From Glossina fuscipes (Eukaryota; Arthropoda; Insecta; Diptera; Glossinidae): a DNA stretch of 64,000 nt. The DNA is taken from positions 688,572-752,571 of the forward strand of contig NW_023998540.1 in NCBI RefSeq assembly GCF_014805625.2. Reading direction: 5' to 3'. Numbering within the stretch: the stretch's first letter is position 1; each line of letters opens with the position of its first letter. Of this stretch, positions 23,828 to 36,924 are shown piece by piece. The notes under the pieces were generated by a model. The model was not told the origin of the DNA. It was given only the letters and a program-made list of their open reading frames with translations, and did no database searches. Both the position numbers and the translations under genes were made by a program.

Positions 23828-24483
23828 GTAAGGTTTCTGTTGTGAGTCAGGACAGTACTGCACGAGATACCGTCTGGTCAAGTTAGCAACGGAACGGTCA
23901 ACGAGTTGCTAAATAGTTTTGGGGGAAAGTTCCTCTCGAAGGCCTTAGTTATAGCCAAATTATAGTACTTGCTGCCGAAGGGTTAAGAAATGTTCTGTTA
24001 ACTCTATTTTTAGCTAATTTCATAATAAATTATTCTCTATTGTTATTTTAGAATAGTTATGTCAAGTTACACTTAATACGCTTTAAAAATAATTTTTAGT
24101 CATTAAAAATAATAGGATGTCGCGATGCTTGGGAATGCATAGAGAAATCGCAAACGATAATTTGAGGGAAGATTAGTGATAATTGTTAAGTAATGTGTTT
24201 GTATAAGGTTACTAACTCCCTCATTAATAATGCATGCGATGTCTTGTCATTGCCTTACATACATTTCAAGATAATAATAAAACACTTTTTATCCCAGGCA
24301 GTAAGCGTGAAAATGTTTTAATAGAAAAGCTTAGGCTGTATGGATTACGTACGATTATATATTATTAGTACTTTTTCTTCTTTTGTGATCAGTTTTCAGC
24401 CCCCTATGCATTTTTAATATGAGAAAAGTTCAAAGACTAAAACCTTAAAAGCCCTAGTGCATCTAAGTTTATCGGTTTTATTG
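23828..24483. other. Gene-less DNA
   Basis: An open stretch of about 36 codons follows a stop near 23845 (plus) but shows no domain. Nothing else recognised. Confidence 0.45.
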
Positions 24484-24570
24484 GAAACTTTACCGCACTT
24501 GGGATTTAAACCCAAGATTATCGTGTTGTTCGTGAAGATCCCTTGCCTACTCGGCCACTCAGTCTCACAC
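24484..24570 (-). repeat. tRNA-derived SINE-like copy (family S)
   Basis: On the minus strand it reads GACTGAGTGGCCGAGTAGGC AAGGGATC, an A box of tRNA-Ser/Leu type, and then GGGTTTAAATCCCAAGTGCG GTA. About 40 nt separate the two boxes. The head and the trailing AAGTGCGGTA match the copies at 8211 and 52513. Confidence 0.65.
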
Positions 24571-27500
24571 CTACAGTTAACGGTTAAAGCAAGATGTGAA
24601 GATTAGTTTTAAAATTTTTAGCAAACATCTACTGAGATTACCAGGGCAGTCGAGCAGGTAAAAATGGCGACTACCAAGTTTCTCTTGCCTCACTTCTTTC
24701 CGACCACCATCATGTTACAAATTTAGGGGAATTTGCCTAACAAATGGCCCATAATAGATAAGAGTTCATTAATAGTCAATCATCGAAATTGGAAATGAAG
24801 CTATCGATCCTTAAATTTCATGCTAAGATAAGCTGGCTAATATAGTTTTAAACCAAGCATTGAAGAAAAATCTGCGATTTTAAAGAGTCAACCCCTAACG
24901 TGTATAGGCAATAAATAAGTTCAAGTAAAAAAAGTATTTCTTTTTTAATAGTTTTTTGAATTAGAAATTCCAACGGTGAACATTTTTAATGCTAACTTGT
25001 ATTGAATTTGTGTTGTGCTATTCTCGTTTCTAAAAACCTATAATCGTAAATCGACAGTAACAATAGCGCGGACTTGTGTTAATAAAAGTTCACACTAAAT
25101 ACTGCATTGAAAGATAGAAAATAGAAAAATACAAATTGACTACATGTTCAGGCGAAAAAGGAAAATGGAAAAAAAAGAGATAAAATCCTTCAACAACAAC
25201 CATAGCTTACAGAAACAACATAGAGAAGGTGTAAAATGAATTGCCGTTGTCGCAATACAATTTCAAATAACAAACTTTTGTGCTTATCGAACAGTGCCAG
25301 ACAATTGATTAAATGCAGTTTTATTTTACCTTATATTGTTATTTAAGTGAAACGCATATGGACTTATAAGGCTGACGAGCAAAATGCATCTGCAAGTTAT
25401 TATAGAATCAATAAAGTTCAAATCATTATATAAGAAGTTAACTAAAAAATATTTAAAAACTTGGCGTTAATTTAATTTTTTTCACTATGCCTAGAATATT
25501 GTGGTCAAAAGTGACCCGACCTATTTTCAATTCTTGACTGCGAAAGTATATCAAGAATTTCAGTCTTCAGGTTTTACGTTTCTATCCCGCTTCTTCGCTT
25601 CAGCGAGTGCTCGGAATGTCAGTTTGTTTTTTTTTTTTTTTTTTCAACACAAAACTTAATTGCATCTTATCATAGTCCAGTTCACACTTACATGAACCTT
25701 TTCTAAGAAAGGTTGTTCGATTCTACGCAATAGTTTTTGTTCGGCGCCCCATCGGACCGGCATTGAAAGCGTCAATTGCCTCGGGTTTTACGTTCTTCCA
25801 ATCCAAAATGTTAATCTGTTATTCAAGCAAGAAAAAAATTATTGGATGTGTGGGAGGCAGAAAGGCAGTGCCAGGGCTGGCCTGCAGATGTTTTTCTGGG
25901 AAGCTGTGATGTCGAGGATACAGGTTCTGGAAAGCCACATAAAGCTAATGAAAACACAAAACCAAGCCATCAACTGATACGAAGCGCCATACGACAAGTT
26001 GTGATGGCACTGAATGATTAATCTTATCGAATCGGACCGTCCGCCTTTGCCATTTGGAGAAAGAAAAAAAAGAAGCGAAATGACTTCCGGAACAATCCCT
26101 AAGTATATCATAGCACTAATCATGAATTCGCGGAAATTCTCCCAACACATTTCGATTAACATATACACTTGATAGTGTTTGAAAAATGACTGAATACTTA
26201 CTTTCCCACTCCCCGGCAGATGAGGACAAGCAACCCGCTACATATTGGATTTTAGGTTCGGTTACTAATTTAATAACTTTTTCAATACATAAGCCGTAAC
26301 ATCGTTTGGCTATTACTTGTCGATTTTTATAACTAGAGTAGTGAAAAGTGCCAGCAACTTGACTCAAGTAAATTCCAAAATTATTATTTTTTTTTTAATA
26401 CAATCAACCACTCAACGATGGTCTCCTAGTCGTGCAAAACGGGATGACAGTCAGAAATGACTGACCCAAGAGAAAGAATCTGTAAATGTTATGCCTTTAT
26501 AATCACACAATATAACTACAACCAAGGAGAACCTTACCGCGCTTGATGTTTGCAGCTGCGAGCACAGACTTGCTGGTTTCGATTCTTAAGTAAGTAAATA
26601 TCAAGGCTTACTTTAATTCCATAGATATTTCTCACCACAATCTTATAAATGAACAACACTTGCTCGATGCTTATGTTACACAGGGGATCAGTTGAAAGTT
26701 TTAAATCCTTATTTGATCAGAAAATACATTTGCTTAAGTGCACGCACACGTTTGAACAAAGTTATTTAAAATTTAGTATATACCTTCTATCGATAAAGTT
26801 AAAAAATAAACAAATATTTTTTCGTCATCGAACAAAAAGTGCGCACATTTACTTGCTCAACAGTGTAACATTGCAATAAACTTTAAAAAAATATATATTT
26901 TTATATCTAACATAACGCCTTAAAATGGTGTATATCACAAAAAAAAAAAAAATAAAAATAAATAAATAAATAAACCGATTCCATAACAGTATAACCATAA
27001 AAGCAAAATAAAAAGCGATGGAGGTGTACATTTAAAACTGATACATTAAAATCGTTTTAGGTCCATATAAGAGAATATCTGCAGTACTGATGATACAATC
27101 TCCTACACATATGTGTGCATATTTCTATGTATATATATCCCCGCCGCAATAAAAAAGAGCCTAGCAGTTGTTGTCACCGATGGCTGAAATGACATACGCA
27201 AGGAGAAAAAAAACTAAGCAAATGCTACACGCTTACCTACACATTCATACAAATGGATAGAATTGCTGCACTAAACTGCTGTTAAAGTTTATTGAGAATT
27301 TTTCGTGGATGACGAAAAAACTAAACTTTAAAAAAATAGCAAAAAAAAAAAAAGCAAAAGAAATTCACTTCGGTTTAAAGCGAATTTTTCAATGCTCGTC
27401 TTTAATTTATTTTTTTACTTTTCGATAAACAAAGCAATGTAAGCGTAACGTCTTATGTGAACGTAAGCATTCATTTCTGTAAACCTAAAAAGCAATAGAA

Positions 27501-27631
27501 GATGTCATTCCATATACAGAAATACCTCGTAAGTAAGTATCATAAGTAAGCTCTAACTACGAAATAACGCGCTGGCACCGTCGATGTGATCATGGATGCG
27601 AACTATAGCTTCTTGTTTTTGTTTTATATTA
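24571..27631. other. Gene-less DNA
   Basis: No gene established. A minus-strand stretch at about 25725-25815 is locally G+C-rich and reads NILDWKNVKPEAIDAFNAGP then MGRRTKTIA and a stop, just after a pyrimidine-rich run ending in AACAG; it is exon-like but unrecognised. Overlapping minus-strand frames at 25839-26367 have no domain. Poly-A and AAATAAAT runs lie at 26940-26975. Confidence 0.45.
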
Positions 27632-28081
27632 TGAACATGTTGACTGCACGGCTGGGATAATTTTCATCAAAATCATATTTTAGAAACATAGATGAAAATG
27701 TTTCGAGCCAATGATGAAGAAACTTGAAAGGAAGAGTACTTAAACCGGCTTATACTTTCCGCTGGATATTATGCAAACGGAATGAAAGATAAGTAAAGAC
27801 GAGGCGAAAAAGTGACTTGATCCGAAAACTTTTCAATAGGATACGGCCTTGGACCAAAACACGTCAGTGTACCGAATTTTATCGCAATACTTCAAAAAAA
27901 CTCGACCTGTGGTTTGAATACAAGGAAACAAGACGAACAGATGAACAAGCTCAGGTCAATTGAGAAAATGATTCTGAATCGATCAATATGAGGTGAGTCT
28001 TTCTCAAATCCTTCTAAGCGTTGTATACATCCGCACAAACTTCATATGCCTTTGCATCGCAAGTATTATAATTATATCAAA
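27632..28081 (+). repeat. Dispersed repeat R1, long copy
   Basis: One of the two longest copies. The left part (GTTGACTGCACGGCTGGGAT, then AAATCATATTTTAGAAACAT) matches 63115-63601. The core has CTTGGACCAAAACACGTCAG then TGTACCGAATTTTATCG. The right part has ATTCTGAATCGATCAATATG, then CAAATCCTTCTAAGCGTTGT and ATCCGCACAAAC...TTGCATCGCAAGTATTATA. These occur in the same order in the other copies. Confidence 0.75.
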
Positions 28082-29274
28082 GGAAAAGAAAGTCTCGATT
28101 AACGTTTTCCTCATTTACTTATAGATGGACACATGGGCATATGGACAGACAGGCAGGCAGCATTGGAATCAACGGTCCTCCGTTAATCAAGAAGATATAC
28201 AGTGACTGAACTTTTCGATGCGTACTTCCATTCTTTATGCTAAAGTTAATCGAAATTCACAGCGAAAGTCGCTGTACTGAATGCAGTTAACTAAAAAATT
28301 CTATTTAACAAAACAAAAAAAAAAAAAAAAAACCCGTTGTTTCAAGTTAAGTGTTTTTGCTATTTTGGTGGTGTTGTTATATTGTTCTCCATTTTTTTCT
28401 TTTTTTCTTTTCCTTATTTTTCAATACTTTTTTAGGTTCTCTCTCTGAAGGACAGAATTTCATTTTTGCGGAAAACAAAGTTTTTTGACTACGTACGTAT
28501 AAGCAATTTTCATGAATTGCCATTTTCCATACATTTTATTCAATTTTCTATCAATGGTTAAAATGTTTGTTATGTACGCGTGCCTTGCAATTTAAAAAAA
28601 AAAATAAAAAACAGAAAATATCTTTGCAAATAAACTAAAAACCGAAAAAATCTCTGCTATCTAAAATTTTGGCATGTACTTGTATGTGTATACGAATACA
28701 TCCAAAAAATTTCTTTATGATTTTTTGGAAATAACGTAAGAGTTAATAAAAAGAATTTAAAAAAAAAAAAACCGTCTAACTGCAAATGTATGTACGTGAT
28801 ATGTACCTAAGTATATACCGATATTTACAAATATGTACATCGAATGCATACACATATGCATATTTATATAGAATTGGTCGGTAATTCCCGGGATTGACAC
28901 ATAGCTGTCATCTCTACAAATTATTCTCAATAATCGTAAAGTCAATTTAGAAGAGTTAACTGTCATACTAAAGAGAGCAAAAGGAAGCATATTTGCTATG
29001 CGACGAACTCAACGAATTTACGACAAAAAAGTGAGAGAGAACAAGTAAGGAATTGAAGTTCGATATGGGGCCTTAACCTCCGTATAGGCCAGACTAATAG
29101 CGATTATTGTCTGCTTGCAAATCCCAAAAGAATGGTCCACGAAAAGGGTTTGGAGGAAATTGCGCATGAAAATCTTGAGAAATACTTTTATAATAAACAA
29201 GTAAAAGCCTTAACATAAGGCATGGAGTAACGGTAAATATCCTCCCTAATCCTAAACTTATTCATATAACGATT
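28082..29274. other. Gene-less DNA
   Basis: A GACAGACAGGCAGGCAGC run at 28143-28160 and poly-A/T tracts at 28315, 28595 and 28760. Nothing else recognised. Confidence 0.5.
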
Positions 29275-29460
29275 TTTCAAAATAAGGCAGCGTTCGTCTC
29301 TGGACCTAACACACCAGCGTACTAAATTTCATAGAAATTTCTTTAAAAAATACGGCCGCATACAATGATGCGTGAACGGACAGATGTACAGAAATGCCTA
29401 GACTGATTCAGAAAGTGATTCCTAATAAGTCCGTATAGTTAAAGGTCGGTTTATTCAAAC
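29275..29460 (+). repeat. Dispersed repeat R1, core copy
   Basis: Has GCGTTCGTCTCTGGACCTAA then CACACCAGCGTACTAAATTT CAT, a GACAGATGTACAG stretch and TGATTCAGAAAGTGATTCCT, in the order seen at 27632 and 41030. Confidence 0.65.
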
Positions 29461-31406
29461 TACATCTAGTGATCGATATAAGAGGGCATCGAATCCTTAG
29501 AAAAGCGTTGATTATATTAACCTTGGAGGCGACTACATTTTCGTGGGATAGAACAAAGACAAAAAAAAAACGCTTTCTAATGTCGGTGAATTTATTAACC
29601 TATGCATTATATTTTTCATGTTAGGGTGTGAAAGAAGTCAACTTAGGTCGGTTGACTCTATCCAATCCTGGAATATGTTATCTGTTATCGTTTATTTAGC
29701 AAACTATTTTAACACTCATGTTAAAATTTACTATGGAATTTACTAAAAAGCAGTGTCTAACTATCATTGCTTTTTGAAAAATATTTGTATAAAATTCGCT
29801 CAACATTTTTTCAGTTTTAATCTTTCTGAAGCAAAATAAACATAAGCGTGGGAAGTGAAGTCATGCATTTATATATAAAATATTACTTTTCTAATTTCTC
29901 TTTTGCGACCGTATTAGTGCATCCAATGTCGTTGCGGGATATAACGAATTGCTTGCACTGGCTAGACAATGCGATTTGACGAATGTATTGATATCGACTT
30001 TTCCTAGAATTGCTTATGTTTTCTACTTATTGTCCATGGTTAAGACAAGCCTTGTATATCCTCCCGGAATTCTGGTAGTTTAATCGTCAGGTACAACGTT
30101 TTTGTGGATTTTGCGATTGATACGACAGGAATCCTTAGAAAAGGCTTATCGCGTTTAATCTCAGGGTAAATTGGCGAACATTGGCAGATTGCATTGCTTA
30201 CGAATCGGATCAACAAATCCGCAAAGTTTCCTTTCTATCATGATGGGAAGTAATCTCATCTTTTCTGCAGTTGCGGGAAAATAAATTCGAAGTTCGTATG
30301 TGCTTTGTTAATATTAAGGAAAAAGGAAAAGCACGATGAGTCCCGAATTTTTCAAGTATTTTCATTACATTTTGTAAAATTTAAAAATAAAAAGCATGTC
30401 ACAGAAAATTATCGAAAGTTGGCTGATTTGGGGAACTTTTCAAATATTATAAAAACATATTTTAGTGAACAAGTCAATTTCGAATTTTGTTTCGTAAACG
30501 CGTAATGTGCACTCTTTCCCTCTAAATATGAACTCAACGGAAGAAGAAACTCGAATAGTAATGAATCGGTTACAAGTTGAAATGGGGTCTAAAGCAATGT
30601 ACGTCAAGCAAGGCAAAAAGTCGTTCCGGAATTAGATCTTTCGCCATCGATATCAGTCCAGATTATGCCAATACTCACCTGGTTATGAAAACTGAAGCGG
30701 GAAACAGAAGATGAGCTTTATTTTCGTGAATGAGTGATTGGCCTAAGCAGACGCTTTTGCAATTTCCTCTCCTAAGCAAACAACCTTTTTTTACTGCTTT
30801 GTTTATGACATTGACTTATTTCTCTATAATAGTCTAGACAGCCGAGCAAATATATTTATAAGAGTATATTTGCTGCTATACATTCCACACTGATAGTGTA
30901 ATAAAATGTTGGTCTTGTACGGATTACTAACCTTACACCAAAATTCCGTCGCTTGGTCATTTAGATGCGACTTCTAATGTAATTCCGAGCTAACGTTGGT
31001 CGGCAATGTTCTTAGCAAAGAAGTTGAGCCTGCACATGCTCTTGAAAACTGCGATTTGAAGGCCGCTGTAACATTTCTGGCAACTGCGAAGAAAACAGGA
31101 GCCGCCAATGTTTCTCCAATTTCTCCATACTTTCATATTGATTTCAATTGTCCCTAAGCAATAAGCAGCATTGGGTTTAAAGGTATTTGCGTCCGCGAGT
31201 CGTTTTCTTTTTAAAATTTTTCTTTTACTTTACCGACCCGAGGAGGTGGATAGCGTTACACGAGAATGAACAGAATGAAAAGCTTGCTATGAATATATCG
31301 TCAGAATCATTAAATTTTTTCAAAACATATAAAGCTGAAAAAGAAAGTATTTAAAGTGATTGTATGCAACACCCAGATGCAGCACCATTTCCTGAATTTA
31401 TTTAAG
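29461..31406. other. Gene-less DNA
   Basis: Longest stretch with non-simple composition but no identifiable element. A 66-codon frame at 30305-30505 (plus) and G+C-richer patches near 30560-30710 and 31000-31100 may be old transposon coding sequence, but no motif is clear. Confidence 0.4.
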
Positions 31407-31560
31407 CTTGTCTGTCTGTCTGCCTGTTCGTCTGTCCATCTTGTGTCTTTTCGTTTAACTGCATGTTTGACTTATTCTCACGAAATTAGATACACCGACG
31501 AGTCTCGTTACAAACAAGAACGCTATTGATAGCCATTTGGATCGACTTATTTTTTGGATG
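31407..31560 (-). repeat. Dispersed repeat R1, decayed minus-strand copy
   Basis: On the minus strand it reads AATAGCGTTCTTG...CGTCGGTGTATCTAATTTCGTG and then a GGACAGACGAACAGGCAGAC run. This is the core order of R1 (GTTCTTG...CGTCAGTGTACC...AATTT..TCG...GACAGA). It also aligns with the minus-strand copy at 59765 (GGTCGGTGTATCAAGTTGCA). Confidence 0.5.
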
Positions 31561-32082
31561 AAATCCCATACAACGTCCCATTTTGAGAATCTCTCACATG
31601 TACGGTGATGTAAAAAACTTTATGGTGGGTCTTGGCCCACTTTAAAATTTTTACTTAATTTACGTCTACTATCGTACAGAAATGGTCCTAGCTGGAATCG
31701 GGCAAAAGATTAGAAAAATCTTTACTTCTTTGTACATCGAAAACATTATCAATAATTTTTAATAGTGGTTGGTAGAAAATTCCGTGTTTGCCTTCAAATT
31801 CGTTTACCTTATATAAGATAGAGAAGACAATTATTATTCTAAAAAAAAAAAGAAAATATAATTAATACCAAAGAACAAATTTAGGGCACGTTTGGCCACT
31901 AAAACTGGTTTTTATGTGCAGTAAAAATTCAATTCGAAATAAGCATTTTCTACAACACAAAACGGCAGCTTCTAACGACTCGGAGGATTATTATTAAAAC
32001 AAAATAAGTGCAGCAACAGAAAAAACAACAAACAAACAAACAAAAAAGCCGAAACGAATAGTATTCTCTCTAACGTTTAATT

Positions 32083-32083
<1 letters not shown>

Positions 32084-32117
<34 letters not shown>
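32084..32117 (+). repeat. (TA)n microsatellite
   Basis: About 16 TA dinucleotides followed by CATACACAC. Confidence 0.9.
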
Positions 32118-32121
<4 letters not shown>

Positions 32122-32189
32122 CACACGCACACGTAAAGATAATGCTCACCGAACCTCTCCTCGCAGTTATCTAAGATTTGGTGCACTTA

Positions 32190-32214
32190 GTAGTAGTAGT
32201 AGTCGTAGTAGTAG
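32190..32214 (+). repeat. (TAG)n trinucleotide repeat
   Basis: Eight TAG triplets with one TCG variant; the poly-valine frame over it is an artefact. Confidence 0.85.
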
Positions 32215-33059
32215 GAAAAGGAGAGAAAGGATACAAATTATATTTATCCGCTTTTTTTCTTTTGTTTTTTTTTTTTTGTTTTTTTGTTTTAAATGTTGGT
32301 TTTCAATCTACACAGTTAAAACCGGAAATGAGCTTAAAAACATTATGCAAGGATGCATGTGCGCATACCTAAATATATTCACTGTTTTCTAAAGGTGCAT
32401 ACGTACGAACGCTGGCAGATTACCTTAAGTATAAAAAAAAAAAAAAAACATATTTAGCACCGCAAAATAAGCAATTTTTTCTAGTTCCTGATGTTTCATA
32501 ACTAAGCTAAAAATAGATAGAAAGGGAGAATGCATTTGTTCTTTTTCTTTAATTTTTTTTATTTTTATTTTTTTGTTACATTTGCAAGTTATATACATTC
32601 TTCGCAACATTCAACACACACGTGAATGAATGAATGTCGTAGGGATGTAACTATTTAACTTTTAATGCTTTCCCAGCGAATCTATCTATGTGTGTATGTG
32701 TTGACTATTGTAAGTAAGTAAGCATTTTGTTGTCCCTTTCATCTATCCAAACGTTGCATTACTTCAGGATTATCTGCGCTTGTGGGGATGCCACAATACG
32801 CTTTAGCTTTCCTTTCATTGACATCTCTTTTCAGTTTCTTTTTTTTTTTGTACATATCCTACGGAGGGTCTTTAGAATATTTTATAAATAGTTATTAAAT
32901 TTTTTATTAAACAAAGCAATAATTTTTAATGTAACCAAAAAATTTTCAACAGGGATATAAAGGAGATTGTTTAGTTTCGCTCTAAGGACTCTCTGCGGAT
33001 TTAAAATTTATATGTCACATAAATGAAATTTAAGTATATTGACGTGGTTGTCACGGCAT

Positions 33060-33149
33060 ATGTCGGAATATAAGATTCGAATCTAAAACGTAGTAAGTTG
33101 ATTTGCCTACTTCTCTAGTGACGGCGTAGCGTCATTGGGCAAATCTGTT

Positions 33150-33189
<40 letters not shown>

Positions 33190-33460
33190 CTGTAGAGTGC
33201 GATTAGAGCAGCTTTTGACTGCGTCCAAAGGTTGAGGATATAGGACTCGGCTGTGAAATTTATCTCAAATAGTAAATAGGTTTTGCGTACTTCTTTAAAG
33301 ACGGCGTAGGTTTATTGAGCGGATCTGGCTTGATAAAGAGAAATCGTAAAGACATTGCTTGAGCTTTGACATATAAGGCTCGGACGTGAAAAGTATCTTT
33401 AGTAGTAGTATCTTGATTCACCGACTTATTTAGAGATGGCGGGAAAATCTTATTTTTTTC
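33060..33460 (+). repeat. Degenerate tandem array, three units, with embedded (GA)n
   Basis: Three successive units share ATAAGATTCG / ATAGGACTCGGC / ATAAGGCTCGGACGTG, then a TACTTCTCTAGTGACGGCGT / TACTTCTTTAAAGACGGCGT / GACTTATTTAGAGATGGCGG segment and an AATCTG/ATCTGG/AATCT end. ACGGCGTAG stands at 33121 and 33301 and its counterpart ATGGCGGGA at 33436, so spacing is about 180 then 135 bp. The first unit is lengthened by a (GA)n run of about 33 nt (33155-33187). No coding content. Confidence 0.7.
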
Positions 33461-36400
33461 ATACTAAAGTAATTTATAATATTTCGTCATTGGGTATTCC
33501 TTTCATCTAACTTATCGATCATTTTAGGCAGAAACGCAGGCACAAAAATTTTAAAGTCGTTTACCCTTGAGCGTTCAAATCAAGTACACGTTTGGAATAA
33601 TTAAGCATATTCCATTATATGTTAGGACTTTTTTTTGCAAACTGCCGCTTACCCATATCACCTATCGCACGTGAAATCTTTTACTTTTTTTGAAGAATGT
33701 AATCATTTATCTTTTGTCTATATTTCCGATACCAGTACTACTATTAGTGCTGCCACTACTAGTACAAGTAGGAATTTATTATTTTTTCTCTTTTAAACAA
33801 AAGTGAAAAAAGAAACAAAGCAAATTCAAAATACACCAACGCAAGGTTTTAAGGGATTTTATGGCAACAAGACTTGCTTAGATTTGTAGATTTTTAGAGA
33901 AAAAAAAACAACAAAAAATACTTTTTCGTTCCTGCTTTTAATGTACGTGGTTGACATTGTATACTGTGTGTGGGTAGGAAACTCTTTAGAAAGAGATACA
34001 ATATACCCATAGCACACAACTATAAATTTCCATCAGGCTCAACATAACACAAACGTACGAACAGAAACGTAACCGTACATTTGTTTGGATTTGCATTTGT
34101 AAATTTGTATCTCTGCACAAAGCAATCGAATAATATAGATATGGCGAAAAAAATTGAGGTATGGCTATTATACATAAATTGAAAAAATAATAAACAAATA
34201 AAAAACCAAAGGAACAACGTAAAACAAATTTTAAAACGCGCAACAACGTGTCTTTTTCGCATGCGGTTTCAGTTGTGAAATATATCAACTATTCTCTACG
34301 TTCCTTCCTTCACCCCTAACTGTCACTGTAATTGTTGTCATATATCCTGTGGATAAAGTTAGACATAGACAATCCGTTCGATTACTCAATTTTATTCTCT
34401 ATTTATTTATTTATTTTTATTTTTTTATTTTTTTATTTTTTTTTTTTTTATATATGAGGGGCAATCGAAATATAAATACTGCTACTTTATCAAAAAAAAA
34501 AAAAAAAAACATACAAGGACACAATCGGTACACTTAGATAAATATTTTGTTTTTCCTTTCTTTCGAGTAACTAGTGGTGCTTTATCACACATAGCCAAAA
34601 ACAATCTGTTCTTTTCGGGAAAAATTTATATCAATTTTTTTCACATAAACTCTATCTACATGTACACCAGTAGCAGCTTACACCGTTACCAATTCATAAA
34701 AATTCTTTCTGTTAAATGGTAAAATAACCCTGAAACGCACCAATTCATCCAATTGTAAACATACGTACGCGTATATGGTTGGCCACAGACAAAAAAAAAA
34801 ACCAAAAAGAACTACTAACCAAAAAAATGTATAAACAACGTCAACAAATGGAAATTGAAAATATCATATTACCAAGAGATTTTGGTGGATATCGAAACCG
34901 ACATGAGACAAGAAAAAAAAAAAAAAAAAAAAACAAGTACACACACAGAAATGCACAAAAACACAACTTGTAGATATGTAAACATCGGTAACTATATGTA
35001 CGAATAAGTTTGTCTCTGTGTGCATCAATAATTCGTTTTGAGAATTATGGATACCGTAGACGCCTCCTTTACAATTTGGTTTCTGTTCATTCAACTCGTA
35101 ACCTCGATGTATACACAGCTGAGGTTCCGGATTGATTTATCCATACGAGATGGTAAAAATTTAATGAACATATATGTGTGAGGTTTTGCTTTCAGCTTTA
35201 GGCTCTGAAAATATTAAAGTTTCTGCGCTAGTACAGTATGGTTTGAAATGATTTGAACCTCCAATCGAGCAAGTAGAACTGGTGAATATCTAAACTTGAC
35301 TCTACGTCCCAGACGATCACAATTTCTCTTCCGAGGAGCAAGATTTGTTTATAAAATCGAGTAGCCGGAGAATACAAATCGTATTTTTGATTAACGGAAA
35401 TAGGCTTAGGCAAGTTAATGGCGTGTCCACATACTGGTACGTTCATCACCGCATGAATGCTTTCATCCCTCCATCCTTTCATTTATTTATCGTTAAGTTC
35501 GTCCACCACTTCGTCGATCCGTTTGCCCGTCACTCCGCTGGTCGACACGTCTGTCCTCGAACTTCACTCTTCTTCTTCTGTCTGTTCACATGTACTTCAA
35601 CCCTTTACTGCTGAAAGCTGAAACTTTTCGTATTATTGTCCCGACGTAGTTTCATGATGCATAAGTTGAAGAGATAAACACATGGAATTATTTAATAATT
35701 TAAGAGCTATCTCTCTCTATAAATTCTTGAACAGCAAACAATTCTGATTCCCTTTAGCATCTGTGTGTTTCTAGATCGAGTGATGTACTTACTATCTACT
35801 AGAAATGAATAATTGTCAGAAAAATATAAAATTTTTCTCTAGTTTTCGAATCAACTTTACATTTAGTATAATGAGCCCAGCATTCCGTGATAACTACCGA
35901 AGGCCCAGAAAAAAGATGAAAGCATGGCCTGCAGCATATTTATGTTCTATAATTTATTTTTTTTTTTTTTTGATAGCTTAACTCAAATATTTATTAGAAT
36001 TGCTTGAAAAACCCAGCATAAGCTAATACTTTAATCTTGCTAGTAAACCATTCGTTGTTATGAAGAATTGCTCAAATGTAAATCCACTATTCGCCCAAGT
36101 CCACTGTAGCTGGCATATTTGTTTTAATCTAAATTTCATTTTGCCAAAGTTTCTATATTTTACGCCATCTGAGTCTTGTGTTGTGGTCTACTACTAAATA
36201 TAAAATGTGAAACACAACGTCATTTTAACTAATAAATAACATTTTGAGAATTTATGTTTAGTAAATAAAAAAAAAACTAAAGAAAAAAAAGATTCTGTTT
36301 TAATTGCTTTTATATACTCAGTAAACATTAAAAATCAGCTTGCAAGATTTTCTAAATCATTCGAGATTTAAAACGATATAAATATTTAGCTAAACGTTTT

Positions 36401-36924
36401 TTGCTCGAAGAGTTTTTATTATAAGCGTAAGATTGGAGTTACAGAGGAAGGAATAAATTAGTAACACACGTACTACTTCAGCTTTGTCATTCTAAATATC
36501 TGAGTGTTTGTTGTAAATTGTTGTCATCAAACAGCTCAATTGATATCTGTCTAGTAATCTTGTCAGATGCGAGAGCTGCATCTTGTAATGCGTGGGATAT
36601 AGATTTATCTCCTTCCTTCTTCTTTGTCATTCCGCTTCCGAGTTTTTTACAATAGTGTCATGAATAAGCGTTTTTTTTACCACGACAGAGTGTACACATC
36701 AGGAGAGAGTACAAGCAATGGAGTCAATTAATGTATGCAACTATTGCCCTGAAGCTATAAAGCGAACATCCTACCTTAGAATATATTATTAGCTGTTAGC
36801 ATGTATTTCGATCAGTGACATCTACTGATGAAAACGATAAAATAATACACAGCTAAATTCGATGTTCTTGATCTTTGTCTATATAAAAGAACAGTTTTCC
36901 ATTTTGTATTATTGAGTTACTCGC
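33461..36924. other. Gene-less A+T-rich DNA
   Basis: No gene. TTTA/TTTTA tracts at 34390-34450, poly-A at 34492-34509 and 34914-34932, and a GTCCGTC/GTCTGTCC-rich stretch at 35495-35555 that could be a very decayed R1-type copy. Frames at 33986-34288 and 35228-35614 have no recognisable domain. Confidence 0.5.

Larger units (their letters stand above)
31561..33059. other. Gene-less DNA with simple repeats
   Basis: TA, TAG-type and poly-T tracts (listed or near 32260-32285, 32432, 32550) and AAAC-type runs near 32025; no gene. Confidence 0.55.

Noticed and set aside
24484..24570. Functional tRNA gene
   Set aside because: A and B boxes are present, but the acceptor stem and anticodon arm do not form and related copies occur elsewhere; it is a SINE head.
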